Of a stretch of DNA of 64,000 bases, positions 43,301 to 53,832 are shown piece by piece (position 1 is the stretch's first letter; the number at the start of each line of letters is the position of its first letter). Where the stretch lies: positions 24,481,153-24,545,152 of the forward strand of contig CM039511.1 of NCBI GenBank assembly GCA_022432975.1, read 5' to 3'. The notes below the pieces were generated by a model, which had not been told where the DNA came from, made no database searches, and saw only the letters and a program-made list of their open reading frames with translations. A program made the position numbers and the translations under genes. This stretch comes from Begonia masoniana. Lineage: Eukaryota > Streptophyta > Magnoliopsida > Cucurbitales > Begoniaceae.

Positions 43301-45993
43301 AGTCGCGTTAGGGTAGCACCTGCGGGAAACTCCATGGGAGTTGTCCAGTCGCGTTAAGGTGGTACCTGCGAGGGACTCCAGTGGAGTCGCCTAGTCGCGT
43401 TAGGGTAGCACCTGCGGGAAACTCCATGGGAGTTGTCCAGTCGCGTTAAGGTGGTACCTGCGAGGGACTCCAGTGGAGTCGCCTAGTCGCGTTAGGGTAG
43501 CACCTGCGGGAAACTCCATGGGAGTTGTCCAGTCGCGTTAAGGTGGTACCTGCGAGGGACTCCAGTGGAGTCGCCTAGTCGCGTTAGGGTAGCACCTGCG
43601 GGAAACTCCATGGGAGTTGTCCAGTCGCGTTAAGGTGGTACCTGCGAGGGACTCCAGTGGAGTCGCCTAGTCGCGTTAGGGTAGCACCTGCGGGAAACTC
43701 CATGGGAGTTGTCCAGTCGCGTTAAGGTGGTACCTGCGAGGGACTCCAGTGGAGTCGCCTAGTCGCGTTAGGGTAGCACCTGCGGGAAACTCCATGGGAG
43801 TTGTCCAGTCGCGTTAAGGTGGTACCTGCGAGGGACTCCAGTGGAGTCGCCTAGTCGCGTTAGGGTAGCACCTGCGGGAAACTCCATGGGAGTTGTCCAG
43901 TCGCGTTAAGGTGGTACCTGCGAGGGACTCCAGTGGAGTCGCCTAGTCGCGTTAGGGTAGCACCTGCGGGAAACTCCATGGGAGTTGTCCAGTCGCGTTA
44001 AGGTGGTACCTGCGAGGGACTCCAGTGGAGTCGCCTAGTCGCGTTAGGGTAGCACCTGCGGGAAACTCCATGGGAGTTGTCCAGTCGCGTTAAGGTGGTA
44101 CCTGCGAGGGACTCCAGTGGAGTCGCCTAGTCGCGTTAGGGTAGCACCTGCGGGAAACTCCATGGGAGTTGTCCAGTCGCGTTAAGGTGGTACCTGCGAG
44201 GGACTCCAGTGGAGTCGCCTAGTCGCGTTAAGGTGGTACCTGCGAGGGACTCCAGTGGAGTCGCCTAGTCGCGTTAGGGTAGCACCTGCGGGAAACTCCA
44301 TGGGAGTTGTCCAGTCGCGTTAAGGTGGTACCTGCGAGGGACTCCAGTGGAGTCGCCTAGTCGCGTTAGGGTAGCACCTGCGGGAAACTCCATGGGAGTT
44401 GTCCAGTCGCGTTAAGGTGGTACCTGCGAGGGACTCCAGTGGAGTCGCCTAGTCGCGTTAGGGTAGCACCTGCGGGAAACTCCATGGGAGTTGTCCAGTC
44501 GCGTTAAGGTGGTACCTGCGAGGGACTCCAGTGGAGTCGCCTAGTCGCGTTAGGGTAGCACCTGCGGGAAACTCCATGGGAGTTGTCCAGTCGCGTTAAG
44601 GTGGTACCTGCGAGGGACTCCAGTGGAGTCGCCTAGTCGCGTTAGGGTAGCACCTGCGGGAAACTCCATGGGAGTTGTCCAGTCGCGTTAAGGTGGTACC
44701 TGCGAGGGACTCCAGTGGAGTCGCCTAGTCGCGTTAGGGTAGCACCTGCGGGAAACTCCATGGGAGTTGTCCAGTCGCGTTAAGGTGGTACCTGCGAGGG
44801 ACTCCAGTGGAGTCGCCTAGTCGCGTTAGGGTAGCACCTGCGGGAAACTCCATGGGAGTTGTCCAGTCGCGTTAAGGTGGTACCTGCGAGGGACTCCAGT
44901 GGAGTCGCCTAGTCGCGTTAGGGTAGCACCTGCGGGAAACTCCATGGGAGTTGTCCAGTCGCGTTAAGGTGGTACCTGCGAGGGACTCCAGTGGAGTCGC
45001 CTAGTCGCGTTAGGGTAGCACCTGCGGGAAACTCCATGGGAGTTGTCCAGTCGCGTTAAGGTGGTACCTGCGAGGGACTCCAGTGGAGTCGCCTAGTCGC
45101 GTTAGGGTAGCACCTGCGGGAAACTCCATGGGAGTTGTCCAGTCGCGTTAAGGTGGTACCTGCGAGGGACTCCAGTGGAGTCGCCTAGTCGCGTTAGGGT
45201 AGCACCTGCGGGAAACTCCATGGGAGTTGTCCAGTCGCGTTAAGGTGGTACCTGCGAGGGACTCCAGTGGAGTCGCCTAGTCGCGTTAGGGTAGCACCTG
45301 CGGGAAACTCCATGGGAGTTGTCCAGTCGCGTTAAGGTGGTACCTGCGAGGGACTCCAGTGGAGTCGCCTAGTCGCGTTAGGGTAGCACCTGCGGGAAAC
45401 TCCATGGGAGTTGTCCAGTCGCGTTAAGGTGGTTTCGGGGTGGTAAAAACATGAGGGCAAAGTGCGGGAAAGGTCCAAAGGGGTCAAAATGGAAGTTTTT
45501 TTTTGGTGTTTTGGCGTCGAGAAAACCCGAGGGGAGCCAACTCGGTCGGTGCCCGGGGCACGACTTGGTCGTGGTCAGGATGATTTGGGTGAAAATGGCC
45601 GAGCCGGCCGACGATCTGGCACGGGCCGCTATCGGTCGAGGTGAGGCGTAGTGGGGCGCGGTGGGGCGCGGTGGGGCGCCCCAGCGCGCAGCGCGCATGG
45701 CGCGCGCTGGCGCCCTGCTGGGCACGCGCGACACCCAGGGCGCGCGCCCAGCACTCACACACACACAAAATTGATTTTTTTTAAATTTTTCCCGATTTCT
45801 AAAATGTTTTGACCCGACATTTTCCGACGTATTTTAAACGTATTTTGAGCCCGTTTTCCAATAAATTTCGAGGGTTCGAAAAACCCGAAAACCAAGTCGA
45901 AAAATTTACGAAAATTATTTTAAACGATGTTTTAAACGCGGGGTTGGTTTGCAAACGTAGCGCACCGAGCCGGGGCGGGTTCGGGGCGTTACA
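40365..45993 (+). mobile_element. Giant solo LTR 'LTR-F' (5.6 kb), TSD GCTTA
   Basis: It starts TGTAACACCCG and ends CGGGGCGTTACA, with GCTTA at 40360-40364 and 45994-45998. Without the array it would be about 2.1 kb. Landmarks: CAAG|GTAAATTTTTATGGG near 41000, donor CAG|GTAAGT at 41722, GGGCCTACACCATGG at 41754-41768, then the 92-bp array. No matching acceptor is seen after the array; sequence resumes TTTCGGGGTGG. The 3' part has GTGCCCGGGGCAC and a GC-rich block (45640-45745). Confidence 0.95.
41949..45433 (+). repeat. 92-bp dimeric tandem array in LTR-F
   Basis: About 38 units of 92 bp, each of two related 46-bp halves. Half A starts GGAGTCGCCTAG and ends GGGAAACTCC; half B starts GGAGTTGTCCAG and ends AGGGACTCC. 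The junctions are exact palindromes with 3-nt loops: AACTCC-ATG-GGAGTT and GACTCC-AGT-GGAGTC. Two A/B hybrid units (around 42690-42735 and 44210-44256) keep palindromic junctions. Early and two later copies have GACTATTGTGTGGAGT at the B/A junction instead. Confidence 0.97.
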
Positions 45994-45998
45994 GCTTA

Positions 45999-46054
45999 TT
46001 TGACTCCTCAAGCGGATTTCTAGGTTGTTCTGGTTGTCTTTCATTCCTTGGCAT
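45999..46054 (-). pseudogene. Gag N-terminus of the pol-less element
   Basis: The minus-strand ATG at 46054 opens MPRNERQPEQPRNPLEESNK, then hits the GCTTA duplication of LTR-F and continues at 40364. It parallels the damaged gag start at 13250 of the Tekay-like element (PRNPLEES-type block). Confidence 0.7.
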
Positions 46055-46197
46055 TTTGATCTAATCCTGTACAAGGTTTAAACAATCTAATCTTAGATAT
46101 ATAAACTAACTAAAGGAAAGAAATACTCATAGTCGGTGAAACACGTTGCATGACGGCCAGCATTGTCGGGTAATCCTTTGAACGACTCGACCATTTT

Positions 46198-46209
46198 GCT
46201 CTGATACCA
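46198..46209 (-). other. Primer-binding site
   Basis: The minus strand reads TGGTATCAGAGC, 3 bp after the LTR end (GGGGGCGTTACA). The leader that follows (AAAATGGTCGAGTCGTTCAA) matches 13106-13125. Confidence 0.88.
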
Positions 46210-46212
46210 ACT

Positions 46213-46579
46213 TGTAACGCCCCCGAACCCACCCTGGCTCGGTGCGCTACTTTGCACAACAATCCCGCGTTTAAAACGAAGTTAAAAATACTTTTCGATA
46301 AAATTTCGACTCAATTTTCTCGAACCCCCAAAATTTGTTGGAAAATGTGTCCAAAATATGTGCAAAACGTGCCGGAAAAGATCAGGTTAAAACATAGTAG
46401 AAATAGGAAAATTTTTTTAAAAAATTTAAAATTGTATCCTGGGGGCCGCGCGAGCTAGCTTCGCCCACCAGCGACCATTTCCATCTTTTTCTCCATTTTT
46501 CTTCCATTTCCACTCTAGCAATTCACCAAATTTTTCCCTAAAATTTTCCCCAAGCGTTTCCGCCTCCTCGACTCCGTGA
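46213..46579 (-). repeat. Truncated 5' LTR of the pol-less element
   Basis: On the plus strand it starts TGTAACGCCCCCGAACCC and matches 33513-33880 until CTCCGTGA. There it switches abruptly to the ATGAGACGAC repeats of the next element. The break removed most of this LTR and the left half of the next one. Confidence 0.85.
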
Positions 46580-47722
46580 GACGACTATATGATAAATGAG
46601 ACGACTAAGATGACTAAAATGAGATGACAATGACGACTAAAATGAGACGACTATGATGACTTACATGAGACGACTTATATGAGACGACTTACATGAGATG
46701 ACTATATGATAAATGAATGCATGATATGATAAATGAATGTATGACATGATAAATGAAATGAATGCACGATATGATAAATAAAATGAATGCACAGGAACTT
46801 ATGAAAATTGCATATACATGTTCATGCATTGTCATTTACGTAGAATTTACTGAGATTTATTCTCATAGGCGTCTTTATGGTGTAGGTGAACCCGAAACAG
46901 GTAAAGAAGATGTTCCTCTATTAGATGATCACGCTGGTTGAAGAAGGATGCCCGTGGGAGTGTGCTGGCGCAGTTGGTGCGATTTTAACCCGTGGGGACG
47001 TAGGTAAATGTTTTGGAAAAAATTGATAGATATGAAAATTGTACAGATAGAACATATTAGGATGTTTGGTTCTGGATAATAGTTAAACGACGTTTTAATG
47101 TTTTGATAAGTTAGTTTTATAAAAAGATTGTTAAGATTTTAATTCGCTTTTTAATAAACTGCGTGGTGATTTAAACAGGAGGAAAGGTTAAGTTTTTAAA
47201 CGTATCCACGCGATTTGTTTTATGAAATTTAGTTATACTTTACAAGTATTTTGAGGAGGTTTTGGGTGATGTTTTGCTCTCTGGAAGTTCTGGTTACAGG
47301 GAGCATGTTAGGCATTTTATACACACCAGAGTGTGTGGCTACCGATCGCCGAAATGGGCTAGCGATCGCCTGATTGCTGCGGCGACTGGGCGCGAGAGTG
47401 AGGGGCGACTATCGCCCCTCCCGTTTGTAGCTTCGACGATCGATCTCCTGAATTTGGAGATCGATCGCCCTTCCCTTTCTTTGGCAGAGTTACGTTTCTG
47501 CCCTCTGCTTTGTTTTAATAGTTTTCATTAATTGTTTAATGGTTTATTTAATTTGTTTTAAGTTTTATTTAATTGATTTAGGGTTTTGTTTTAAACGATT
47601 TTCTAAACGAACTTCGATTCCGATTTAATAAGTTTTAATTCCGATTTAAGTTCATTTAAAAGTTATAAATGAAAAAGAAAAATTATACGGAAAATAATTA
47701 GGAATGGGTAAGGGTCGTCACA
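46580..47722 (+). repeat. 5' LTR (left-truncated) of the gag-only element
   Basis: It begins within a few ATGAGACGACTA units. It continues through TTTACGTAGAATTTACTGAG and acceptor-like TATGGTGTAG|GTGAAC at 46885, and ends GGGTCGTCACA at 47722. A perfect 12-bp hairpin, CGATCGATCTCC and GGAGATCGATCG with a 7-nt loop, is at 47437-47467. Confidence 0.88.
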
Positions 47723-47727
47723 ATTTA

Positions 47728-47739
47728 TGGTATCAGAGC
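47728..47739 (+). other. Primer-binding site
   Basis: TGGTATCAGAGC, 5 bp after the LTR end. Confidence 0.88.
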
Positions 47740-47886
47740 TCCCGGGTTTTAAAATCGGTTCTGTAGACTGCTCAACTGTGCAAGCCACTACACGGACACG
47801 CTTCCTCAACTGTAAGTACGTTTAAATGTTTTCTGTGATTTTAATTTCTTAGGACTATTTGTTTTAACCCTTATAGGAATTATAAA

Positions 47887-48726
47887 ATGGTCCGACGTAG
47901 AGACGCCAGGGACGAAGCCGTAGATAGACTGACACATTTATTGGATCGTCAGGCCCGGCATATGGACAGGCAGGCGCAGCAAATTGGGAGCCTAGTAGAC
48001 CGTGTGAACCAGATAGCCCAAGATATAGTCGTTCCAAACAATAGCAGTATGGAGAGGTTCCAGATGTTGCGACCTCCGGTTTTCGACGGACAGTCTATGG
48101 ATCCCTCTTCAGTTGAAGAGTGGATTCGAACCATGGAGGACATGCTGGCCTATGCGAGTATTGAGGATGGACAGAAGGTGGCATTGGTGACTTACCACTT
48201 AGCACTAGATGCCCGATTTTGGTGGGATTCCATCAAGACTACTACAGATGTGACTATAATGGGTTGGGAGCGATTCAAAATGCTGTTTTATGACAAGTAT
48301 TTCAGTCATACCGTACGAGAGGACAAAATGGTTGAGTTTATCCAACTGCGGCAGGTTGGTTCTATTGCCGAGTATGAAAGGAGATTTGAGGCACTGTCCC
48401 GATTCGCGCCACTTCAAGTCAGCATTAATGAGGACAAGATACGCAGATTTTTACAGGGACTTAGTAAGAAATTTCGGATGCGTCTTACTATATTAGGGGT
48501 ACGGAATGTGCCCTATACAGAGATTGTGGCAAGAGCTCTAGAGATTGAGGCAGCTGAACCAACTTATGTCAAACCGAGAGAGCCAGTAAGTGGGTTCTTT
48601 CAGGAGATCCAGCCTCGACCTCAGAATGAGGTTTGGCAGCTAAGTGGGCAACAAAAACAACAACATAGGGGCGTTAAGAGGCCTTATAACGAAAAGGGCG
48701 ACCAGGGAAGAGGAAAGCAAATTTAG
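47887..48726 (+). CDS. Gypsy Gag capsid protein (279 aa, open frame)
   Basis: The start ATG 47887 follows a leader of about 150 bp after the primer-binding site. Residues 1-45 are basic and Q/R-rich with a coiled-coil-like pattern (LTHLLDRQARHMDRQAQQIGS). Residues 60-215 form the Retrotrans_gag capsid: PPVFDGQSMDPSSVEEWIRTME, ARFWWDSIK, WERFKMLFYDKYF, EYERRFEALSRFAP and RRFLQGLSKKFRMRL. The tail is basic and stops at 279; two zinc knuckles that should follow lie in another frame. Capsid assembles the particle that packages element RNA. This is the best-preserved protein frame in the window. With no pol beside it, mobility would need enzymes from a relative. Confidence 0.9.
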   Translation: MVRRRDARDEAVDRLTHLLDRQARHMDRQAQQIGSLVDRVNQIAQDIVVPNNSSMERFQMLRPPVFDGQSMDPSSVEEWIRTMEDMLAYASIEDGQKVALVTYHLALDARFWWDSIKTTTDVTIMGWERFKMLFYDKYFSHTVREDKMVEFIQLRQVGSIAEYERRFEALSRFAPLQVSINEDKIRRFLQGLSKKFRMRLTILGVRNVPYTEIVARALEIEAAEPTYVKPREPVSGFFQEIQPRPQNEVWQLSGQQKQQHRGVKRPYNEKGDQGRGKQI

Positions 48727-48966
48727 GGATCTACTGAGAGGCCTGTATGCCGGACGTGCCAAAAGGCCCATTTTGGCACGTGTAGATTGGGGACGGACCG
48801 ATGTTTTAGATGTGGGTAGGTGGGCCACTACGCCCATAATGTTCCAAAGACGGTTACCGATCAGAAGAGGGTTGCCCCGAGGATGTTCGCCTTCATTGAG
48901 CAGGGTAACGACGATGATGAGGCCAGACGTTCAGCTATTCCAGGTCTGGTTTTATGTCAATTGTTA
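48727..48966 (+). pseudogene. Gag zinc-knuckle tail, frameshifted
   Basis: After the gag stop, another frame reads CRTCQKAHFGTC and CFRCG (stop) VGHYAHN, then APRMFAFIEQGNDDDEARRSA. The second knuckle has lost its final cysteine. Homology to gag-pol polyproteins stops just after FAFIEQGN, where protease would begin. Confidence 0.72.
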
Positions 48967-50640
48967 ATGAAATGAAAAACAAGAGATTAAGGTGTAGTGT
49001 AGAATGAGGATTTGAGTGTAATAATTGTGTGGTAGATAAAAGTAGACTTGAAAATAGAGAGGTAAGAGAATAGTAGAAACCTCAACGATAAGGCAGTAGG
49101 TTAGATATAGGATGATATAGACCTTGTAGAAAGAGAGTTATACGTTAATAGGATTAATCTGACTTAACCGTGAGGAGATGTGCACTTAGAATTTAGTTAC
49201 CATTAGAGACGTATAAATGCGGAGTTGTAGACGAAAGATTTAGGCACGGCTTACGCGTGTTCATACTAGCCCATGCCCGCGAAGAAAATACATGGATCAA
49301 GCCAGGGTTGGAACGTTGATAAATTTTGTGGGCATTAAGGGACGAGTAAGTGTGGACAAAGGTTGGACAATTTTAGAAAATCAAATGTTTTAGTTAATCG
49401 AAGAAGAGATTAGCACCTTAAATTTAAAAGTCATGTTTAAAGTTTAAGATTGATGCGTGTAGCGTTAGGAGAAATAGCGAATCGATAAGAATGAGTGTCA
49501 CTTAAAAAAAAAATTGCTATGGGCCTATAGTTAGTACAATTCGAGTTAAGGATCACAGTCTGAGGCTTACCTCCGGGATGGTAGTAGAAGTGTCTGTGTT
49601 CGAGGAACTAGGAGGATAAACCTTAACGAAGAGATATTTCAAATTATTGGAAAATAGAAGTGAAGAATTTGAGAAATTAAGTGATGATCGACTAAGTGAA
49701 GTCGATGGATGTGTGAGTAATTGAGCGATAAAGTGCATAGTTGGAAAGGGATAGGATTTCAGGAACGTAGAATTGTTAGTGCTCGATAGGTGGCTAAGGC
49801 CATAGGGTACTTGACAATGGTGTTACAACCATAATTATAAGGGTAGCGTCGAAACGAGGTCCCAAAAGACTGGTATTTATTTGATCGAGACCGGTAGACA
49901 CCTGGGTGATTTAAGGTTAGAATAGATAGTTGGAACGAATCTATGGCGAAACATAGGGATTTGATTGTACGTGGAGTTAATAAGGATTCGAGTTAGACAA
50001 ATGAGCGTAATGTAGATAGTAAGGGAACTTTAGTTAAGAACATAGCGATAGAACTCATTGAAGTAACCTGGAATGAAATGTGATGTTATAGGATCTTAAT
50101 TACAAAGGAACTAGGACCCTAAGCGAGAAGTAACTTTATTCCCGGTTGAACTCGTCGAGGCCTTGGGGTAATCTCGATGAGATGATTGGTGAAAGTTAAG
50201 GATTTGAGTCTTAGTTAAGAATTTCTATCAAGACCCGCAGAGTGCCCAAGGGAGTGTACAATTTGGATACTGTTGACGGAGAAGTTCTATGGGAACACTA
50301 CTAAGGAAATGTGGACTCGGGTCGTTTGGTGTCGGGTACACCGTTAGAGGTCGTTTGAATTAGGGACTTAGGAAATTGTGTAAGATTCGATGCATAGGCA
50401 AGAATAGGGATAGTTAAAGCGGACATAGTAGATGTGGTCAAGAGGCTGATGCTGCGTCATTTAGCTGTAGTAGTATGGAATGGAACCATGGATGTGGATC
50501 TCAAGTAAAGATAGGATCAAGGTTCTTAACGAGAAATTTGAGATTTTGGGGAAATGGAGGAATGATATGCGAAAAAGACCAAACAAGGCCGCAAGACAAT
50601 GATATCAAGGACTATAAGCTATAACAAATTTTGAGGACAA
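48967..50640 (+). other. Noncoding purine-rich region replacing pol
   Basis: No protease, RT, RNase H or integrase motif in any frame. The last part (about 50300-50663) resembles 55743-56482 (shared GTCGTT.G..GT..GGTACAC-like and GGCCGCAAGACA...GAGGACAAAATTT blocks). That shows it is an inherited part of this element type and not a random insertion. Confidence 0.65.
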
Positions 50641-50647
50641 AATTTTA

Positions 50648-50659
50648 AATAAGGTGGAT
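50648..50659 (+). other. Polypurine tract
   Basis: AAATAAGGTGGA lies four bases before the LTR start TGTAACACCC at 50664. Confidence 0.75.
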
Positions 50660-51924
50660 TGAATGTAACACCCAGCTTTTCTGGATATTATTATTTTAAT
50701 ATATAATGACATTTTTGTAAATATGTCAAATCAGGTCCGTTTTACAAAAAGAAAGCGTCATTAGAATCCTAACAATTAATAGAAATTTTAAAAAATTTAC
50801 GAGAATTTTCGGAGTAATAACGCTATATTTCGAGTAATTAAGTTTCTCGTAATATAATGGACGTTTTAGTAAAAATAGTAAACGATGTCCGTTTGGCGAA
50901 CAGACAGTTTTAATAGAACCCAAATAATAAGATGGATTTATTGGTGAGATAAGGAGATTTAGAGAAACCGAATAGTTAGCCAATTAATAAAACGAAAGAC
51001 GAAACAGATAGAAAATCAGAGGAAGGGCAAATTAGTAATTTTCCAAGTAAATTTATTAAAATCAAAAAATCTCTTCTTCCTCCCTCATTTTTCCTCTCTG
51101 CCCGCGAACACCAGAAAGGCTCTGGCGATTTCTCCTTCTCACGAACGCCGGCAGTTCTTTCTCAACCGATGCCGATTCCTCCTCCGATCAACGTCATTCC
51201 TTCACGTTTCCTTCCCCAATCGACGTTCTAGGTAACATTCTACAACTTTCGGACTTTAGTTTTTAGTTTTAACGAAGTTATACGGTTAGGGTTTTCGTTA
51301 GGGTTTATGTTAGAAATCTGATTTAGGGTTCGAAATCGATAGGTTTGCCGTAATTATAGATATAAAGGACGTATTGAGCATTATTGGACGAAGTTAATAG
51401 ATTCGTTTAGAAATATGAGAATTCGTGAATTTTAGGGTTTTGGAGAAACTAGTTAATGAGGTGTTAAACAAGGAATGCTCGATATAATGCCTTAGTAAAT
51501 TGAATTGGAATTTTAGGAGATTTATTTAGTTAAGTTTCTTGTTAGTTTGGACGTTTAGTGGATTCAGCTCGTATTAACGACAATCGTTGTGAATTGGCTT
51601 AGCTGAACAAGGCTCACGGACGGGCCCCGATTTGCTAAGGACAACAGGTAAGTTCTCGTGACTTGCTGTGGCCGATAGGCCTACACCATATGTCGTATTA
51701 CGTTGTCAAGGATATTTGGAGTTATGTGTGTTTATTCACTTTGGTTGGGTAGTTTAGGGTTAGGCCTGTTATAGGTTATGCTTGTATTGTTTGATGGTAT
51801 GCACGATGTATGTTTATGTTATACTTTTACTGTCATGCATCACTGTTTTATAAAAGTCATGAAAAATGGATTTATGCATGAGTTCACGAAAAGAAATGAA
51901 TGAAAGTAAAGTGAAATGTAAACG

Positions 51925-53548
51925 AAATGAGATGACTAAGATGACTAAAATGAGACGACTATGACGACAAAAATGAGACGACTATAACGACAAAAATGAG
52001 ATGACTAAGATGACTAAATGAGACGACTATGACGACAAAAATGAGACGAAATGAGACGACTATGACGACAAAAATGAGATGACTAAGATGACTAAAATGA
52101 GACGACTATGACGACAAAAATGAGACGACTATGACGACAAAAATGAGACGACTATGACGACAAAAATGAGACGACTATGACGACAAAAATGAGATGACTA
52201 AGATGACTAAAATGAGACGACTATGACGACAAAAATGAGACGACTATGACGACAAAAATGAGACGACTATGACGACAAAAATGAGATGACTAAGATGACT
52301 AAAATGAGACGACTATGACGACAAAAATGAGACGACTATGACGACAAAAATGAGACGACTATGACGACAAAAATGAGACGACTATGACGACAAAAATGAG
52401 ACGACTATGACGACAAAAATGAGACGACTATGACGACAAAAATGAGACGACTATGACGACAAAAATGAGACGACTATGACGACAAAAATGAGACGACTAT
52501 GACGACAAAAATGAGACGACTATGACGACAAAAATGAGACGACTATGACGACAAAAATGAGATGACTAAGATGACTAAAATGAGACGACTATGACGACAA
52601 AAATGAGACGACTATGACGACAAAAATGAGACGACTATGACGACAAAAATGAGATGACTAAGATGACTAAAATGAGACGACTATGACGACAAAAATGAGA
52701 CGACTATGACGACAAAAATGAGACGACTATGACGACAAAAATGAGACGACTATGACGACAAAAATGAGACGACTATGACGACAAAAATGAGACGACTATG
52801 ACGACAAAAATGAGACGACTATGACGACAAAAATGAGACGACTATGACGACAAAAATGAGACGACTATGACGACAAAAATGAGACGACTATGACGACAAA
52901 AATGAGACGACTATGACGACAAAAATGAGACGACTATGACGACAAAAATGAGACGACTATGACGACAAAAATGAGATGACTAAGATGACTAAAATGAGAC
53001 GACTATGACGACAAAAATGAGACGACTATGACGACAAAAATGAGACGACTATGACGACAAAAATGAGACGACTATGACGACAAAAATGAGACGACTATGA
53101 CGACAAAAATGAGACGACTATGACGACAAAAATGAGATGACTAAGATGACTAAAATGAGACGACTATGACGACAAAAATGAGACGACTATGACGACAAAA
53201 ATGAGACGACTATGACGACAAAAATGAGATGACTAAGATGACTAAAATGAGACGACTATGACGACAAAAATGAGACGACTATGACGACAAAAATGAGACG
53301 ACTATGACGACAAAAATGAGACGACTATGACGACAAAAATGAGACGACTATGACGACAAAAATGAGACGACTATGACGACAAAAATGAGACGACTATGAC
53401 GACAAAAATGAGACGACTATGACGACAAAAATGAGACGACTATGACGACAAAAATGAGACGACTATGACGACAAAAATGAGACGACTATGACGACAAAAA
53501 TGAGACGACTATGACGACAAAAATGAGATGACTAAGATGACTAAAATG
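51925..53548 (+). repeat. 22/23-bp tandem array in the 3' LTR
   Basis: About 70 units of AAAATGAGACGACTATGACGAC (given here as AAAATGAGACGACTATGACG plus AC), with an interspersed 23-bp variant (AAAATGAGATGACTAAGATG plus ACT) recurring at irregular intervals. The 5' LTR has only a few diverged units. Confidence 0.96.
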
Positions 53549-53832
53549 GCGATTTTGGACCCGTGGGGACGTAGGTAAATGTTTTGGGGAAAATTGATAG
53601 ATATGAAAATTGTACAAATAGAACATATTAGGATGTTTGGTTCTGGATAATAGTTAAACGACATTTTAATGTTTTGATAAGTTAGTTTTATAAAAAGATT
53701 GTTAAGGTTTTAATTCGATTTTAATAAACTGCGTGGTGATTTAAACAGGAGGAAAAGTTAAGTTTTTAAACGTATCCACGTGATTTGTTTTATGAAATTT
53801 AGTTATACTTTACAAGTATTTTTAGGCGGTTT

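Larger units (their letters stand above)
33513..46579 (-). mobile_element. Gypsy element with gag remnants but no pol, minus orientation
   Basis: Read leftwards from 46579: truncated 5' LTR, primer-binding site (46198-46209), gag start (46054), [LTR-F insertion], gag zinc-knuckle tail (40318-39890), about 1.6 kb noncoding, the 10-bp satellite, more noncoding, polypurine tract (36312-36323) and 3' LTR (36310-33513). No protease, RT, RNase H or integrase motif is visible. The 5' LTR shares its 3' half with the Tekay-like LTR family. AAAAC (33508-33512) would be the target duplication; its partner is lost at the truncated right end. Confidence 0.8.

Noticed and set aside
45378..45768. Several 90-130-codon frames in the GC-rich end of LTR-F
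   Set aside because: GC-rich DNA has few stops, so overlapping frames on both strands are expected. No domain is visible. The same reasoning rejects frames at 3620-3935, 12551-12898, 16270-16614, 23339-23661, 54381-54886 and 63191-63514.
48967..50640. Hidden pol gene in the noncoding segment of the gag-only element
   Set aside because: I looked for YVDD/FIDD, DSG/DTG, LPQG-like, DAS and HHCC patterns in all frames and saw none. Very degraded remnants cannot be excluded without a profile search.
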